A stretch of DNA of 64,000 nt from Rhodothalassium salexigens DSM 2132 (GCF_004341375.1 NZ_SLXO01000005.1:62001-126000), one strand, 5' to 3'. Numbered from the stretch's first letter, positions 1 to 9,922 are shown. Translations and numbers: made by a program. The notes: a model not told the origin generated them from the sequence alone.

Positions 1-1161
1 GCGGGTGATCCAGCCGCCGCCCAAGACCCGTTCGCCGTCAAAGAACACCACCGCCTGACCCGGCGACACACCCGCCTCGGGGCGGTCGAAGGTGACCGTG
101 GCACCGGTGCCGGTCAGCACCACGCGCGCCGGCACCGGCTCGGCGGTGTTGCGGATCTTGACCGTCACCGCGCGCCCCTCGGGCCCCGGCGGCTCGGCCA
201 GCCAGTTCACTTCCTTGGCGTCGAGTCCGGCGGCCAGCAAGGCCTCCTTGGGGCCGACCACGACCCGCCGGGTGTCGGGCTCCAGGCGCACCACATAGAC
301 CGGCTCGCCCTCGCCGCCGACGCCCAGGCCCCGGCGCTGGCCGATGGTGTAGTGGATGATGCCCTGGTGGCTGCCCAGCCGTCGGCCGTCCACATGGACG
401 ATATCGCCCGGCTCGGCGGCGCCGGGACGCAGGCCCTCGATCACCCGGGCATAGTCGCCATTGGGCACGAAACAGATGTCCTGGCTGTCGGGCTTGTCGG
501 CCACCGGCAGGCCCATGGCGTCGGCCAATTGCCGGACCCGGTCCTTTTCCAGCCCGCCCAGGGGAAAGCGCAGGAAATCGAGCTGCTGGGCGGTGGTGGC
601 GAACAGGAAATAGGCCTGGTCGCGGTTGCGGTCGGTGCCGCGCAGCAACTGCCGGCCGTCCGGCCCCGGCACGCACTGCACATAGTGGCCGGTGGCCAGA
701 CAATCGGCGCCCAGGTCGCGCGCGGTGCCCAACAGGTCGCGAAACTTCACCGTCTGATTGCAGCGCACGCACGGGATCGGGGTTTCGCCGCGAATATAGC
801 TGTCGGCAAAATCGTCGACCACCGACTGGCGGAACCGGCTTTCATAGTCCAGCACATAGTGCGGGATGCCCAGCCGCTCGGCGACCCGGCGGGCGTCGTG
901 AATGTCCTGGCCCGCGCAGCAGGCGCCCTTCTTCTGCACCGCCGCGCCGTGGTCATAGAGTTGCAGAGTGATGCCGATCACCTCGAAGCCGAGCGCGTGC
1001 AACAGCCCCGCGGTCACCGAACTGTCGACGCCGCCCGACATGGCGACGACCACGCGGGTGTCACCGGGCGCGCGGTCGAACCCCAGCGCATTGGGTGTGC
1101 CCGGCGTCCAGGCCGGGAACAGATCGGACAGGTCATCGGCGGTCATCATAATGCCCGTCAT
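1..1161 (-). CDS. mnmA: tRNA-specific 2-thiouridylase MnmA (3' end outside window)
   Basis: MnmA makes the 2-thiouridine at the wobble base U34 of Lys, Glu and Gln tRNAs, using ATP to adenylate the base and a persulfide sulfur. The reading frame is open from 1161 to the left edge (387 codons). It shows the PP-loop SGGVDSS near residue 42, the first catalytic cysteine in PIPCVRCN near residue 131, and the second in SQDICFV. The last visible residues contain [17 protein letters not shown], the usual MnmA C-terminus, so only a few codons are missing. The start is uncertain: the ATG at 1161 gives MTGIMM, and two further ATGs follow at 1149 and 1146, none with a strong ribosome site. The gene is divergent from fliK. 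Confidence 0.95.
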   Translation of the reverse strand, partial: MTGIMMTADDLSDLFPAWTPGTPNALGFDRAPGDTRVVVAMSGGVDSSVTAGLLHALGFEVIGITLQLYDHGAAVQKKGACCAGQDIHDARRVAERLGIPHYVLDYESRFRQSVVDDFADSYIRGETPIPCVRCNQTVKFRDLLGTARDLGADCLATGHYVQCVPGPDGRQLLRGTDRNRDQAYFLFATTAQQLDFLRFPLGGLEKDRVRQLADAMGLPVADKPDSQDICFVPNGDYARVIEGLRPGAAEPGDIVHVDGRRLGSHQGIIHYTIGQRRGLGVGGEGEPVYVVRLEPDTRRVVVGPKEALLAAGLDAKEVNWLAEPPGPEGRAVTVKIRNTAEPVPARVVLTGTGATVTFDRPEAGVSPGQAVVFFDGERVLGGGWITR

Positions 1162-1248
1162 GTAAGGCACCGGTCCTTCAAGCTCAAGAGAAGGATGCCG
1201 ACGGACCGCCTTCGCTCGGCTGCCCGGTCCCGCACCACCGCTCGGCAT

Positions 1249-1268
1249 CGGCAAATCCGACCCGGCAA
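1249..1268. promoter_or_regulatory. possible FlbD enhancer: paired CGGCAA words
   Basis: Two direct CGGCAA words (1249-1254 and 1263-1268) lie 14 bp apart and about 110 bp upstream of the sigma-54 promoter of fliK, a normal enhancer distance. Caulobacter FlbD (ftr) sites are remembered as CGGCA-like, but the consensus could not be checked here, so this is only a suggestion. Confidence 0.25.
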
Positions 1269-1372
1269 GCTCCGCCACCGGCGCCGGGAGCAATCCGGCC
1301 GGCACGCCCGAACCGATTGCGCCGAGACCGGAAAACCGCGCCCTCCCAAACGACGAGCGGGCAAACGGCACT

Positions 1373-1388
1373 TGGCCCGCCTTTTGCT
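1373..1388 (+). promoter_or_regulatory. sigma-54 promoter of the fliK-flgD-flgE operon
   Basis: TGGCCCG (1373-1379), four bases, then TTGCT (1384-1388) fits the sigma-54 consensus TGGCACG-N4-TTGCW with one mismatch. The invariant GG (1374-1375) and GC (1386-1387) are exactly 10 bases apart. The predicted start of transcription is near 1399, about 26 bases before the fliK ATG. Late hook genes in alphaproteobacteria are classically sigma-54/FlbD dependent, and flbD lies in this window. Confidence 0.85.
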
Positions 1389-1424
1389 TCAGTGCGGTCG
1401 AGCGATTGTATGCGAGGCACCGAG

Positions 1425-3176
1425 ATGAACCCGTTTTTGTCCGCCATCGGCGGCACCCACAGCGCCCCTGCCAGCACCTTCGCGCCTGGAGCGAGCACCG
1501 GGCGGCCGGACGCCGGGTCGGCCAAGGCGCTCGGCGCGGCGCCGGTGTTCCGGGTCGTCGACCCCGCCCTGGTCGAGGCCCGAACCGGCGCAGGTCAGCC
1601 CGCCGAGCGCCCAGCCGCCGACACCGCCAACCGGGCCGATCTGCCGACCGGTCTGCGCAGTGCCTTCGACGCGTTCTGCCTCGCCTCGACGAGACAGAAC
1701 GATCCGCAGGGGCTCACCCGCGCGTTGGCCCAGGCCGACGGCGTCAATCTGCTAAATGACGAAGAAGTCAAGCAAGTCCTGGCCGATATGGGCTTGCCGA
1801 CCAGCCTTGCCGACCAGATTACCATGGTCGAGATCCCACCCGCCAACCCCGGCGACCCCGCCAGCGTCGGCATTCTGATGCTGCCCGAGACCGCCCAGGC
1901 CCTGGGGCTCGACGCCGGACACATGATCGTCGCCCGGATTGCGCCCGACCGCGCGGCAGCGAGCGCGGACGCCACCGATCAAGCCACCATGGGGCCGGCC
2001 ACCGGGCAAGCCGCCAAGACAGCCCGAACCGATGCGGCGGCCGACGCGACCCGTAGCGACACAGCCCGCGCCGAAGCGCGCGAGGCGCACGGCCAGGTCG
2101 GCCGGACGCCCGAGCCGCTGGCAGGCGCCGGCACCGGCGCGGCCTCGGACAGCAAGTTGACCTTTTTGGGCAGCCTGATCGCGTCGGCCGCCGGACGCGG
2201 CGATGCCGGTCACGGCGCTGCATTCGCAGGCACAAGTCCGACCGGCGCGGGGATCGCGGACCTTACGGCTACCGGCAGCGGCGGCGCGTTGTTGAGCGGC
2301 TCGGACGCCCAGGCGCTGCGCATCGGCCTCGACGGCTTGACAGCCGGCGGGGGCGACGCCGCGCTCAAGCGCTTGCTGGGCGGCGGCGACCCGTTGGGAC
2401 CGGCACAAACCGCCGGCGCTAGCGGCGAAGCGGACGCGCAGCGGCTGCGCCAGACCATCGCCGACCTGATGTTCACGCCGCCGCGCCCGGTCGTCCGGGC
2501 GGTGCCGACCCAGGGCGGACAAACCGGTGGCCAGGCCGGCGGTCAAGGCTACGGCCAAGGGCAAGGGGCCGCGGTCCGGTCGCTGACCGGCGCCGTGCAG
2601 GGCGACGGCGCCCAGGGCGCCCAGTCGATCACCGGCATGACCGCCCAACAGGCCCAGGCCGGCGCCGGCGTGCTCAATGCCCTGGCGCGTGGCGGCACAC
2701 CCGCGCGCTACGACCGCCAGGGCGGTCGGGCACCTGCCTCCGACCAGACCGCGGTTCAGGTACAGCGCGCGGTCGCCGAAGGCCAGACCCGCTTCACCGT
2801 TCAGTTGCAGCCGGCCGAGTTGGGCCGGGTGGCGGTGCGGCTTGAATTCGACCAGGGCCGCGTGCGCGCCAATGTGACGGCCGACCGTCGCGAGACCCTG
2901 GATCTGCTTCAGCGCGATGCCCGATCGCTGGAGCGCGCCCTGCAGGATGCGGGGCTGGAGACCAATGGCGACAGCCTGGAATTCACGCTGTCGGACGACG
3001 CCAACACCGCCCTCGAAACCGCCCTTGGCCGGCGCGAGAACCGCGCCGGCTGGCCGGGACCGGGCGGTGCCGCGCGCCAGAACGGCGCCGACGCGGAGCC
3101 GATGACCGGTCATGTGATCGACGTTCGCGACTTCATCGACCCGCGCATCGCCAACGGCGTGGACATCACGGTTTAA
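1425..3176 (+). CDS. fliK: flagellar hook-length control protein FliK
   Basis: FliK measures hook length and switches the flagellar export gate from hook to filament substrates. The 583-residue product has a long Ala/Gly/Gln-rich, low-complexity N-terminal part and a conserved C-terminal Flg_hook domain at about residues 440-515 ([19 protein letters not shown], then [17 protein letters not shown]), which is the standard FliK layout. The ATG at 1425 is chosen because GAGG sits 7 bases upstream and the sigma-54 promoter ends 36 bases upstream; the frame stays open further upstream but would include the promoter. flgD follows after 15 bases. The N-terminal part is poorly conserved, so the call rests on the C-terminal domain and the flgD-flgE context. 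Confidence 0.9.
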   Translation: MNPFLSAIGGTHSAPASTFAPGASTGRPDAGSAKALGAAPVFRVVDPALVEARTGAGQPAERPAADTANRADLPTGLRSAFDAFCLASTRQNDPQGLTRALAQADGVNLLNDEEVKQVLADMGLPTSLADQITMVEIPPANPGDPASVGILMLPETAQALGLDAGHMIVARIAPDRAAASADATDQATMGPATGQAAKTARTDAAADATRSDTARAEAREAHGQVGRTPEPLAGAGTGAASDSKLTFLGSLIASAAGRGDAGHGAAFAGTSPTGAGIADLTATGSGGALLSGSDAQALRIGLDGLTAGGGDAALKRLLGGGDPLGPAQTAGASGEADAQRLRQTIADLMFTPPRPVVRAVPTQGGQTGGQAGGQGYGQGQGAAVRSLTGAVQGDGAQGAQSITGMTAQQAQAGAGVLNALARGGTPARYDRQGGRAPASDQTAVQVQRAVAEGQTRFTVQLQPAELGRVAVRLEFDQGRVRANVTADRRETLDLLQRDARSLERALQDAGLETNGDSLEFTLSDDANTALETALGRRENRAGWPGPGGAARQNGADAEPMTGHVIDVRDFIDPRIANGVDITV

Positions 3177-3191
3177 CGAGAGGACAGCGCC

Positions 3192-3905
3192 ATGACCGCC
3201 ATCGACAGCACCCAAAGTGCCGCCGCCCAGGCCACCGCTGCGGCCAACGGCCAGGGGTCGTCCACCTCGGGGATCGGCTTCGCTCAGGATTTCGACACCT
3301 TCCTGACCATCCTGACCACGCAGTTGCAGCAGCAAGACCCGACCGCGCCCATGGACAGCAACCAGTTCACCCAGCAACTGGTGCAATTCGCCGGCGTCGA
3401 ACAGGACATCCGGGCCAACGACTATCTCGAAGAGATCAGCACCAAGCTGGGCGGCAACCAGGCGTTTTCCGCCGTCGGCTTCCTCGGCAACGAAGCCAAG
3501 ATCGCCGGCGATACCGGGCGTTTGGACGCCACCGACGACGGCATCCGGTTCAGCTACCGCCTGCCCGAACAGGCCCGCGAGACCGAGCTTGAAGTGCTCG
3601 ACGCCGACGGTCGGGTGGTGTTCGACACCGAGGGCAAGACCGGCATCGGCGAACACGATCTGTTCTTCCCGGCGCTGGACAAGAACGGCGACCGCCATCC
3701 GCCCGGCGCCTACACCCTGCGCGTCAAGGCCGAAGCCGCCGACGGCGGCGGCGATGTGACGCCGAGCCTGTTCGTCACCGATCAGGTGACCGCGGTCGAC
3801 ACCAGCGGCACCGACCCGAAGCTGTCGATCGGCGGCCGCAGCGTCGACATGGCCGACGTGCTGGCCCTGTCGACCCCGCGCACGACGCCCGTGGCGGCGC
3901 CCTGA
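3192..3905 (+). CDS. flgD: flagellar hook capping protein FlgD
   Basis: FlgD forms the temporary cap on which FlgE subunits assemble into the hook. The 237-residue protein carries the N-terminal FlgD signature at about residues 30-80 (FLTILTTQLQQQDPTAPMD, then QFTQQLVQFAGVEQ), followed by the small beta domains of the FlgD core, including a FlgD Ig-like segment (LEVLDADGRVV, GIGEHDLFF). Its length is normal for the family. GAGAGGA lies just upstream of the ATG. It sits between fliK and flgE, the usual order in alphaproteobacterial hook operons. Confidence 0.95.
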   Translation: MTAIDSTQSAAAQATAAANGQGSSTSGIGFAQDFDTFLTILTTQLQQQDPTAPMDSNQFTQQLVQFAGVEQDIRANDYLEEISTKLGGNQAFSAVGFLGNEAKIAGDTGRLDATDDGIRFSYRLPEQARETELEVLDADGRVVFDTEGKTGIGEHDLFFPALDKNGDRHPPGAYTLRVKAEAADGGGDVTPSLFVTDQVTAVDTSGTDPKLSIGGRSVDMADVLALSTPRTTPVAAP

Positions 3906-3996
3906 ACCAACCCGTTTCGCCGCTCCGGCACAGCCGCCGGGCCGGCCCCATGATGACCGAACCATGACCGACACCGCCTTGAACTAGGAGAATCCC

Positions 3997-5361
3997 ATGG
4001 CCTTTGCAGCTTTGACGACCGGCGTCAGCGGTGTGTCCGCCTTCAGCGAGGGCGTCAACATCGTCTCGGACAATATCGCCAACGTGAATTCGGTGGGCTA
4101 CAAGCGCTCGGAAGGCACGTTCGCATCGCTCATCAACGACGGCACGCGCACGACCAGCTACAACCCCGGCGGGGTGTCGATCTCGGCGCGGCGCTATGTG
4201 GACCAGCAGGGCCTGCCGGAGCCGACCCAGCGTTCCACCGACGTGGCCATCCGCGGCAGCGGCTTTTTCGTGGTGCGCGACAATATCGCCACCGACAACA
4301 GCTCGATCGAGTTCACCCGCGCCGGCAATTTCGTGCCCGACGTGAACGGCAATCTGGTCAATACCTCGGGCAAGACGCTGTTGGGCATCCCGCTCGACGC
4401 CGACGGCAACCTGACCGCCAGCCCGACCGACACCAACAGCTACCAGCCGATCAACACCCAGGCGATCGCCGGCACCGCCGACCCGACCCAGACCTCGACC
4501 CTGTTCGGCAACCTGCCCGCCAACCCCACCGGCGGCTCGCTGGCCGCAGCCATCGGCCAGATCGCCGACGGCACGGTCACCGCCCAAGAGACCACCACGG
4601 TGTCGATCTTCGACGGCCAGGGCAACCAGACGCTGGTCGACGTCGGCTTCGTCCAGACCGGCGCCGACGAATACCGCATCGAGGCGGTCGCCCAGGACCC
4701 CAGCCTGCTCGACGCCACGGCGCACCCCAACGGCCTGTTGTTCTCGGCCACGGCGCGCTTCAACGCCGACGGCACGCTGCAAGAGTTGGTCACGGACTCG
4801 GTGGCCGCCGGTGGTGCGCAGACCACACCGGGCACCACCGTCAACACGCCGGGCGACCTGGCCAGCATCGGTGTCGACGTCACCTATGCGGCCAGCGGTA
4901 ACACCCAGACCGTCGATTTCGGCGTCGGCACCATCGCCAGCCCCGACGGCCTGAACCAGAACGACGCCCTGTTCAGCGTGCTCGACAACACCGACGGCGC
5001 CGTGTTCGGCGAAGTGATCGGCGTCGATATCCGTGAAGACGGCACGGTCACCGCCAATTTCGACAATGGCGTCAGCCGCGATATCTTCCAGGTGCCGCTG
5101 GCCACCTTCAACAACCCCAATGGGCTGACCGCCGACGACGGCGGCGTGTTCCGGCAGAATGCCGAAAGCGGCAACGCCCAGTTCTCGATCGCCGGGCGCG
5201 GCGGCAGCGGCACCTTGAAATCCGGCGCGGTCGAAAAGTCGACCGTCGACCTGGCCCAGGAGTTTTCCGACCTGATCGTCAACCAGCGCGGTTTCTCGGC
5301 CAATGCCCGGGTTATTTCAACCTCGGACGAGATCTTGCAGGAATTGACCAACATCATCTAG
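3997..5361 (+). CDS. flgE: flagellar hook protein FlgE
   Basis: FlgE polymerises into the hook, the flexible joint between rod and filament. The 454-residue product begins with the flagellar rod/hook N-terminal motif (SDNIANVNSVGYKRS at about residues 26-40), contains a FlgE D2-type middle region, and ends with the C-terminal motif (DLIVNQRGFSANARVISTSD). It has no cleaved signal peptide, as expected for a type III export substrate. AGGAG lies 8 bases before the ATG. It is the last gene of the fliK operon and is followed by a strong hairpin. Confidence 0.96.
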   Translation: MAFAALTTGVSGVSAFSEGVNIVSDNIANVNSVGYKRSEGTFASLINDGTRTTSYNPGGVSISARRYVDQQGLPEPTQRSTDVAIRGSGFFVVRDNIATDNSSIEFTRAGNFVPDVNGNLVNTSGKTLLGIPLDADGNLTASPTDTNSYQPINTQAIAGTADPTQTSTLFGNLPANPTGGSLAAAIGQIADGTVTAQETTTVSIFDGQGNQTLVDVGFVQTGADEYRIEAVAQDPSLLDATAHPNGLLFSATARFNADGTLQELVTDSVAAGGAQTTPGTTVNTPGDLASIGVDVTYAASGNTQTVDFGVGTIASPDGLNQNDALFSVLDNTDGAVFGEVIGVDIREDGTVTANFDNGVSRDIFQVPLATFNNPNGLTADDGGVFRQNAESGNAQFSIAGRGGSGTLKSGAVEKSTVDLAQEFSDLIVNQRGFSANARVISTSDEILQELTNII

Positions 5362-5382
5362 GCTCAGGCGCCTTGAAGGTTT

Positions 5383-5412
5383 CCGGTGCGGCGCGCAAAA
5401 CCGCCGCACCGG
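5383..5412 (+). terminator. terminator hairpin after flgE
   Basis: A perfect 10-bp stem (CCGGTGCGGC at 5383-5392, GCCGCACCGG at 5403-5412) encloses a 10-base loop, with a short T-containing tail (CTCGTTT). It closes the fliK-flgD-flgE unit and separates it from the CtrA boxes of sciP. Confidence 0.7.
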
Positions 5413-5418
5413 CCCTCG

Positions 5419-5435
5419 TTTAACCGGCATTAACC
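5419..5435 (+). promoter_or_regulatory. CtrA box upstream of sciP (TTTA-N7-TTAACC)
   Basis: TTTA (5419-5422), seven bases, then TTAACC (5430-5435) fits the CtrA site TTAA-N7-TTAAC with one mismatch. It ends 65 bp before the sciP start. In Caulobacter, sciP is activated by CtrA. The same 17-bp pattern occurs upstream of fliI and cheA in this window. Confidence 0.7.
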
Positions 5436-5442
5436 AAGGCGT

Positions 5443-5457
5443 TTAGGGCTTTGTTAA
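5443..5457 (+). promoter_or_regulatory. second CtrA half-site pair upstream of sciP
   Basis: TTAG (5443-5446), seven bases, TTAA (5454-5457) gives a second one-mismatch CtrA-type site 24 bp downstream of the first and 43 bp before the sciP start. It is weaker than the first site because it lacks the following C. Confidence 0.45.
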
Positions 5458-5500
5458 AATCGGGGTCAGTACCTTGCATCCGGTAAGGAGAGACCCGAGC

Positions 5501-5794
5501 ATGAATGACACGCCTGAGTATGTTGTCGGTCCGACGGGCGAGCCCATGACGCGGGACGACTTGCCGCCGCCAAGCACCAAGCGCTGGGTGATCCGGCGCA
5601 AGGCGGAGGTGGTCGCCGCGGTGCGCGGTGGGCTGATCACCCTCGAAGAGGCATGCCGGCGCTATTCGCTCTCGGTCGAAGAGTTTCTTTCCTGGCAGCA
5701 GGCCATCGACCGCAACGGTCTGCCCGGCCTGCGCGTCACCCGGGCCCAGGAGTACCGCAGCGGCTCGGGCGAAGACGACCCCCACCCGATCTGA
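5501..5794 (+). CDS. sciP: CtrA inhibitor SciP (DUF1153)
   Basis: SciP is a small helix-turn-helix protein that blocks CtrA-driven transcription, and in Caulobacter it resets the cycle after swarmer-stage activation. The 97-residue product carries the highly conserved core TKRWVIRRKAEVVAAVRGG followed by EEACRRYSL and EEFLSWQ (about residues 27-70), which is diagnostic of the DUF1153/SciP family. The ATG at 5501 has AAGGAG 10 bases upstream. It stands alone between flgE and fliF with two CtrA-type boxes in its promoter, which fits feedback control by its own target. The C-terminal tail after residue 85 is short and polar. Confidence 0.93.
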   Translation: MNDTPEYVVGPTGEPMTRDDLPPPSTKRWVIRRKAEVVAAVRGGLITLEEACRRYSLSVEEFLSWQQAIDRNGLPGLRVTRAQEYRSGSGEDDPHPI

Positions 5795-5927
5795 GGCCGC
5801 CCCGTGCCGCCCGGCCGCCGGCCGCACCCGACCCGGCCGGCCCACCGACCATCCTCCCGCGGGCGCTGCCACCTGCTCCGGCAAAGTTGCGAACCGTTTG
5901 AGCTAAATAGGCAATTTCTGCCCACCT

Positions 5928-5943
5928 TTAACCGTCTCTTTAC
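5928..5943 (+). promoter_or_regulatory. CtrA box upstream of fliF
   Basis: TTAA (5928-5931), seven bases, TTTAC (5939-5943) matches TTAA-N7-TTAAC with one mismatch and ends 80 bp before the fliF start. fliF is a CtrA-controlled early flagellar gene in Caulobacter. No sigma-54 promoter was seen here. Confidence 0.6.
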
Positions 5944-6022
5944 ACAAGCCCTCTAGCGTGGCTGCCAACGTCGGGCCGTCAGCGGCTCGCGGGAATGTCC
6001 CCTCCGGCCGCGGAGTTGTCCG

Positions 6023-7741
6023 TTGGAGCGCTTATCCGACCTTTTGGCACAGATCGGCATCGGCCGTCTGGTGACCGGCATCGCCACCGTCATCGCGGTG
6101 TTCACCGGCATTTTTCTGTTCGCCACTCAGTTTTCCGAGACGCCCATGGGGCTGCTCTACACCGATCTGGAACTGTCCCAGAGCCAGCAGATCGTCCAGG
6201 AACTCGACGCCCAGGGGGTCAATTACGAACTGCGAAACGGCGGCACCACGGTCATGGTGCCGCGCGACCGGGTCGACAATCTGCGCGTGGCGCTCGCCGG
6301 CCAGGGTCTGGCCGGGCCAATGGGCTACGAGATCATCGACGAATCCCAAGGTCTCGGCACCACCTCGTTCGTGCAAAACATCAACCGCCTGCGCGCCCTT
6401 GAAGGCGAGATCACCCGCACGCTGATGGCCATGAACCAGGTCGCCGGCGCGCGCGTGCACATCGTGCTGCCCGAACGCGAACTGTTCAGCCGCGACGAAC
6501 AGACCGCCTCGGCCTCGGTGGTGCTGAAAACCCGCGGTGCGCTCGAACGCCCGCAGGTGCGCGCGATCCAGAACATCATCGCCGGCGCGGTGCCGCAGCT
6601 CAAGCCGACCCGCATCTCGATCGTCGACCAGAACGGCGAACTGCTGGCCGAGGGCGAGCCCCAGGACCCCACCACCATGATGATGGGGTCGATGGAAGAG
6701 CGCCGGCTGGCCATGGAAACCCAACTGCGCCGCAAGATCGAACAGCAGCTCGAACGGGTGGTCGGGCGCGACCGGGTGCGCGCCGAGGTCGCCATCGACC
6801 TGGACATGACCCGCACCACCCAGGCCGAGCGCATCGTCGACCCCAACACCCAGGTGGCGCGGTCGTCCTCGATCACCGAGGAAACCACCAACTCCAACGA
6901 ACCGCTGGAAAGCGTATCGGTGGCGGAGAACCTGCCGGAAAACGAAGGCAACGGCGCCTCGGCATCGATCACCGAAAGCTCCGAGCGGTTGGTGGAGACC
7001 TCCAACTTCGAGTTCTCCACCACCGAGCGCACCCGGGTGCGCGAGCCGGGCGAGGTCGACCGCATCACCGCCTCGGTGCTGGTGGACGGCAAGCGCGGCA
7101 CCGACGCCGAGGGCAACGCCACCTACAGCGACCGCACGGCGGAGGAGTTACAGGCGCTCGAACGGCTGGTGCAATCGGCGATCGGCTACAACCCCGAACG
7201 CGGCGATACCGTCGACGTGGTCAACATGGAATTCGCCCAGCCCGAACGGGTGGCGCCCGAACTGCCCACCGACACCATCATGGGCTTCGCGCAACGCAAT
7301 CTGGTGCCGCTGATCCAGACCGTGCTGATCGCGGTGGTCTTCTTCGTCATCTTCTTCACCATCGTGCTGCCGTTGGTGCGCAAGCTGATCGAGAGCTGGC
7401 CGGCGCAGGGTGACGAGGCGATGGCCACCGGCGGGGCACTGGAAGCCGCGCCTGGCGCGCCGCGGCTGGCCGCGCCGGCCGCCGGCGCCGGTCTGAGCAG
7501 TGCCGAACTGGCGGCGCGCGCCGCATCCGGCGACGAAGAGGCGCTGGCCGCCTTCCAGCAGGCGCAAGGCGGCGGCGAGACCCTGCCGTCGACCGAAACC
7601 CGCGGCATCGAATCGCAGATCGACGTGGCCCAGATCGAGGGCCGCGTGCAGGAATCGGCCCTCAAAAAGGTCGGCGACATCGTCCAGAACCACCCCGAGG
7701 AATCCGCCGCCATCGTCCGCAACTGGATCTATGGCGAGTAG
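6023..7741 (+). CDS. fliF: flagellar MS-ring protein FliF
   Basis: FliF forms the membrane-embedded MS ring on which the motor and export apparatus are built. The 572-residue protein has a first transmembrane segment at about residues 15-38, ring-building YscJ/FliF domains to about residue 220, a FliF C-domain, a second transmembrane segment at about residues 425-450, and a C-terminal cytoplasmic tail (about 540-572, ending IVRNWIYGE) that binds FliG. The start is a TTG at 6023 with GGAG 7 bases upstream; no in-frame ATG lies nearby. fliG follows after 33 bases. A CtrA-type box precedes the gene, making it the head of the fliF-to-flhG operon. Confidence 0.97.
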   Translation: MERLSDLLAQIGIGRLVTGIATVIAVFTGIFLFATQFSETPMGLLYTDLELSQSQQIVQELDAQGVNYELRNGGTTVMVPRDRVDNLRVALAGQGLAGPMGYEIIDESQGLGTTSFVQNINRLRALEGEITRTLMAMNQVAGARVHIVLPERELFSRDEQTASASVVLKTRGALERPQVRAIQNIIAGAVPQLKPTRISIVDQNGELLAEGEPQDPTTMMMGSMEERRLAMETQLRRKIEQQLERVVGRDRVRAEVAIDLDMTRTTQAERIVDPNTQVARSSSITEETTNSNEPLESVSVAENLPENEGNGASASITESSERLVETSNFEFSTTERTRVREPGEVDRITASVLVDGKRGTDAEGNATYSDRTAEELQALERLVQSAIGYNPERGDTVDVVNMEFAQPERVAPELPTDTIMGFAQRNLVPLIQTVLIAVVFFVIFFTIVLPLVRKLIESWPAQGDEAMATGGALEAAPGAPRLAAPAAGAGLSSAELAARAASGDEEALAAFQQAQGGGETLPSTETRGIESQIDVAQIEGRVQESALKKVGDIVQNHPEESAAIVRNWIYGE

Positions 7742-7774
7742 GGCCGGCACGACGTGGCAGGGGAGATGAACCTG

Positions 7775-8788
7775 ATGAAACATCCCGAACTGGCGAAGAT
7801 GTCCGGCCCGCACAAGGCCGCCGCCTTCATGCTGGCGATCGGCGAAGATTATGGTCGGCCGATCTGGGAACAGCTCTCCGACGACGAGGTCAAAGAGCTG
7901 TCCCAGGCCATGGCCAGCCTTGGTTCGGTGAATTCCAAGGTGGTCGAGAAACTGTTCATCGAGTTCACCAGCGGCGTGTCCACCACCGGCAGCCTGCAGG
8001 GCTCGTTCGACAGCACCGAGCGGCTGCTGCGCAAGATCCTGCCGCCCGACCGGGTGTCTTCGGTGATGGAGGAGATCCGCGGGCCGGCCGGGCGCACCAT
8101 GTGGGACAAGCTCGGCAATGTGAACGAGGTGGTGCTGGCCAACTATCTGAAGAACGAATACCCCCAGACCGTCGCCGTGGTGCTGCAAAAGATCCGCCCC
8201 GAACATGCCTCGCGGGTTCTCGGCGTGCTGCCCGAGGATTTCGCCATGGAGGTGGTGATGCGCATGTTGCGCATGGAATCGGTGCAAAAGGACATCCTCG
8301 ACAAGGTCGAACAGACCCTGCGCATCGAGTTCATGAACAATCTGGCGCGCACCAGCCAGCGCGACAGCCACGAGACCATCGCCGAGATCTTCAACTATCT
8401 GGACCGGTCGACCGAGACCCGGTTCCTGACCGCGCTCGAAGACCGCAACCGCGAGTCCGCCGAAAAGGTGCGCGCGCTGATGTTCACCTTCGAGGATCTG
8501 GGCGAGTTGGACCCGCAAAGCGTGCAGACCCTGCTGCGCAACGTGGACAAGGACCGCCTGGCGATCGCGCTCAAGGGCGCATCGGACGGCGTGCGCGACC
8601 TGTTCTTCTCGAACATGTCCGAGCGCGCGGCAAAGATCCTGCGCGAGGACATGGAGGCCATGGGTCCGGTGCGCCTGCGCGACGTGGACGAGGCACAAGT
8701 GGAAATGGTGAACAAGGCGAAGGATCTGGCCGAGACCGGCGAGATCATCCTGGCCGACAACAAGGGCGAGGACGAACTTGTCTATTAA
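7775..8788 (+). CDS. fliG: flagellar motor switch protein FliG
   Basis: FliG is the rotor protein that contacts the stator and, with FliM and FliN, sets the direction of rotation. The product of about 337 residues contains the FliG N and middle domains ([10 protein letters not shown], then the EHASRVL region) and the charged C-terminal torque domain (FEDLGELD, then [20 protein letters not shown]). The ATG at 7775 is chosen because GGGGAG ends 9 bases upstream; an ATG at 7766 is too close to that site, and a GTG at 7754 would add seven residues. The 3' end overlaps the fliH start by 11 bases. fliM is not in the window. Confidence 0.96.
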   Translation: MKHPELAKMSGPHKAAAFMLAIGEDYGRPIWEQLSDDEVKELSQAMASLGSVNSKVVEKLFIEFTSGVSTTGSLQGSFDSTERLLRKILPPDRVSSVMEEIRGPAGRTMWDKLGNVNEVVLANYLKNEYPQTVAVVLQKIRPEHASRVLGVLPEDFAMEVVMRMLRMESVQKDILDKVEQTLRIEFMNNLARTSQRDSHETIAEIFNYLDRSTETRFLTALEDRNRESAEKVRALMFTFEDLGELDPQSVQTLLRNVDKDRLAIALKGASDGVRDLFFSNMSERAAKILREDMEAMGPVRLRDVDEAQVEMVNKAKDLAETGEIILADNKGEDELVY

Positions 8789-9548
8789 GGTCACCGCCGA
8801 ACCGGTCAAATTCACCTTCGACGAGCGCTTCGGCGAGGCGCCGGCGGAGGAGGAGGTCGACCACGCCGCCGCCGAGATCGACCGCCTGCGCCGGCAGGTC
8901 GACGAGGCGCACCGGTCGGGCTATGCTGAGGGTCTGGAGGCCGGCCGCGGCGAAGGCCAGCAGGCCGCCGTGTCGGGGCTGGAAGCCCAGATCGCCCAAA
9001 CCGTCGACGCGGTGTCGCGCGCGCTGGCCCATCTGCTGCACCAGCACGCCCAGGTGGTCGAGCGGCTGGAAATGGGCGCTGTGCAGTTGGGCCACCGTCT
9101 GGCCCGCGCCATGGCGCCCGCCGCCCTGGAACGCTTCGCCGATGCCGCGGTCGAGGATGTGCTGACCCAGGCGGTGCGCGACGCGCGCGACGCGCCGGCC
9201 CTGACTCTGTTCGTCGCCCCCGATCTGGTCGAGCCGGTGCGCGAGCGCCTGAGCGACGTGATCGAGGGCCTTGGCTATACCGGTCAGGTCAGCCTGGCCG
9301 GCGACGGCACACTCGCCACCGGCGACGCCCGGGTCGAATGGCACAATGGCGGCGCCGAGTTCAGCAGCGACCGGCTGGCCAAGGCGGTCGACGACGCCGT
9401 CCACAGCCTGCTCCGCTCGATCGACGGGGCCGATGACCAGGGGCCGGTCACCGGCCACAGCGCCGCCGACGCCCCGGCCGCCGACGGCGCGCCTGGCGAC
9501 ACCACCACCCCGGACGGCACCTCCGCCGGCCGGCCAGACAAGACCTGA
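8778..9548 (+). CDS. fliH: flagellar assembly protein FliH
   Basis: FliH is the regulator and stator-like partner of the export ATPase FliI and helps dock it to the export gate through FliN. The 256-residue product has a charged N-terminal part, a helical middle rich in Ala, Arg and Glu (about residues 25-115), and a C-terminal FliH/HrpE-like domain ([24 protein letters not shown]). The TTG start at 8778 overlaps fliG, which implies translational coupling. The last 40 residues are Asp, Ala, Pro and Gly-rich and look disordered. Position between fliG and fliN supports the call. Confidence 0.88.
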   Translation: MSIKVTAEPVKFTFDERFGEAPAEEEVDHAAAEIDRLRRQVDEAHRSGYAEGLEAGRGEGQQAAVSGLEAQIAQTVDAVSRALAHLLHQHAQVVERLEMGAVQLGHRLARAMAPAALERFADAAVEDVLTQAVRDARDAPALTLFVAPDLVEPVRERLSDVIEGLGYTGQVSLAGDGTLATGDARVEWHNGGAEFSSDRLAKAVDDAVHSLLRSIDGADDQGPVTGHSAADAPAADGAPGDTTTPDGTSAGRPDKT

Positions 9549-9565
9549 ACGGGAGACCGGGGCCG

Positions 9566-9922
9566 ATGGCGAACAATGACGAGACCGGTGGTCAGGACAT
9601 GGACCTGGAAGAGATGGAGACCACCACCCAGGGCAGCAGCCAGGGGCTGGGGCCGTCCGAAGAGGGCCAGCGCGTGGCCCAGGACCTGGAACCGGTCTAC
9701 GACGTGCCGGTCAAGGTGCAGGCGGTGCTCGGCAAGTCGCGCCTGGAAATCAGCCAGTTGCTCAAGCTCGGTCCGGGCGCGGTGCTGGAGCTGGACCGCA
9801 AGGTCGGCGAGGCGATCGACATCTATGTGAACGACCGCCTGGTGGCGCGCGGCGAGGTGGTGCTGGTCGAGGACCATCTGGGCGTCACCATGACCGAGAT
9901 CATCAAGAGCGACCGGTCTTGA
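9566..9922 (+). CDS. fliN: flagellar motor switch protein FliN
   Basis: FliN forms part of the cytoplasmic C-ring and binds FliH during export. The 118-residue protein has an acidic, flexible N-terminal stretch (to about residue 42) and a SpoA domain (about 44-114) with the family's DVPVKVQAVLG, SQLLKLGPGAVLELDRKVG and VNDRLVARGEVVLVEDHLGV motifs. It starts 17 bases after fliH and precedes the motA-like gene. Its length is usual for the family. Confidence 0.95.
   Translation: MANNDETGGQDMDLEEMETTTQGSSQGLGPSEEGQRVAQDLEPVYDVPVKVQAVLGKSRLEISQLLKLGPGAVLELDRKVGEAIDIYVNDRLVARGEVVLVEDHLGVTMTEIIKSDRS

Noticed and set aside
1752-3974. Long open frames opposite fliK, and similarly opposite flbD-flhA, hyuA, argJ-nudC, dnaX, folC-accD and rpsA
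   Set aside because: Each is a shadow of a well-identified gene; their composition is that of an antisense frame, with no family motif.
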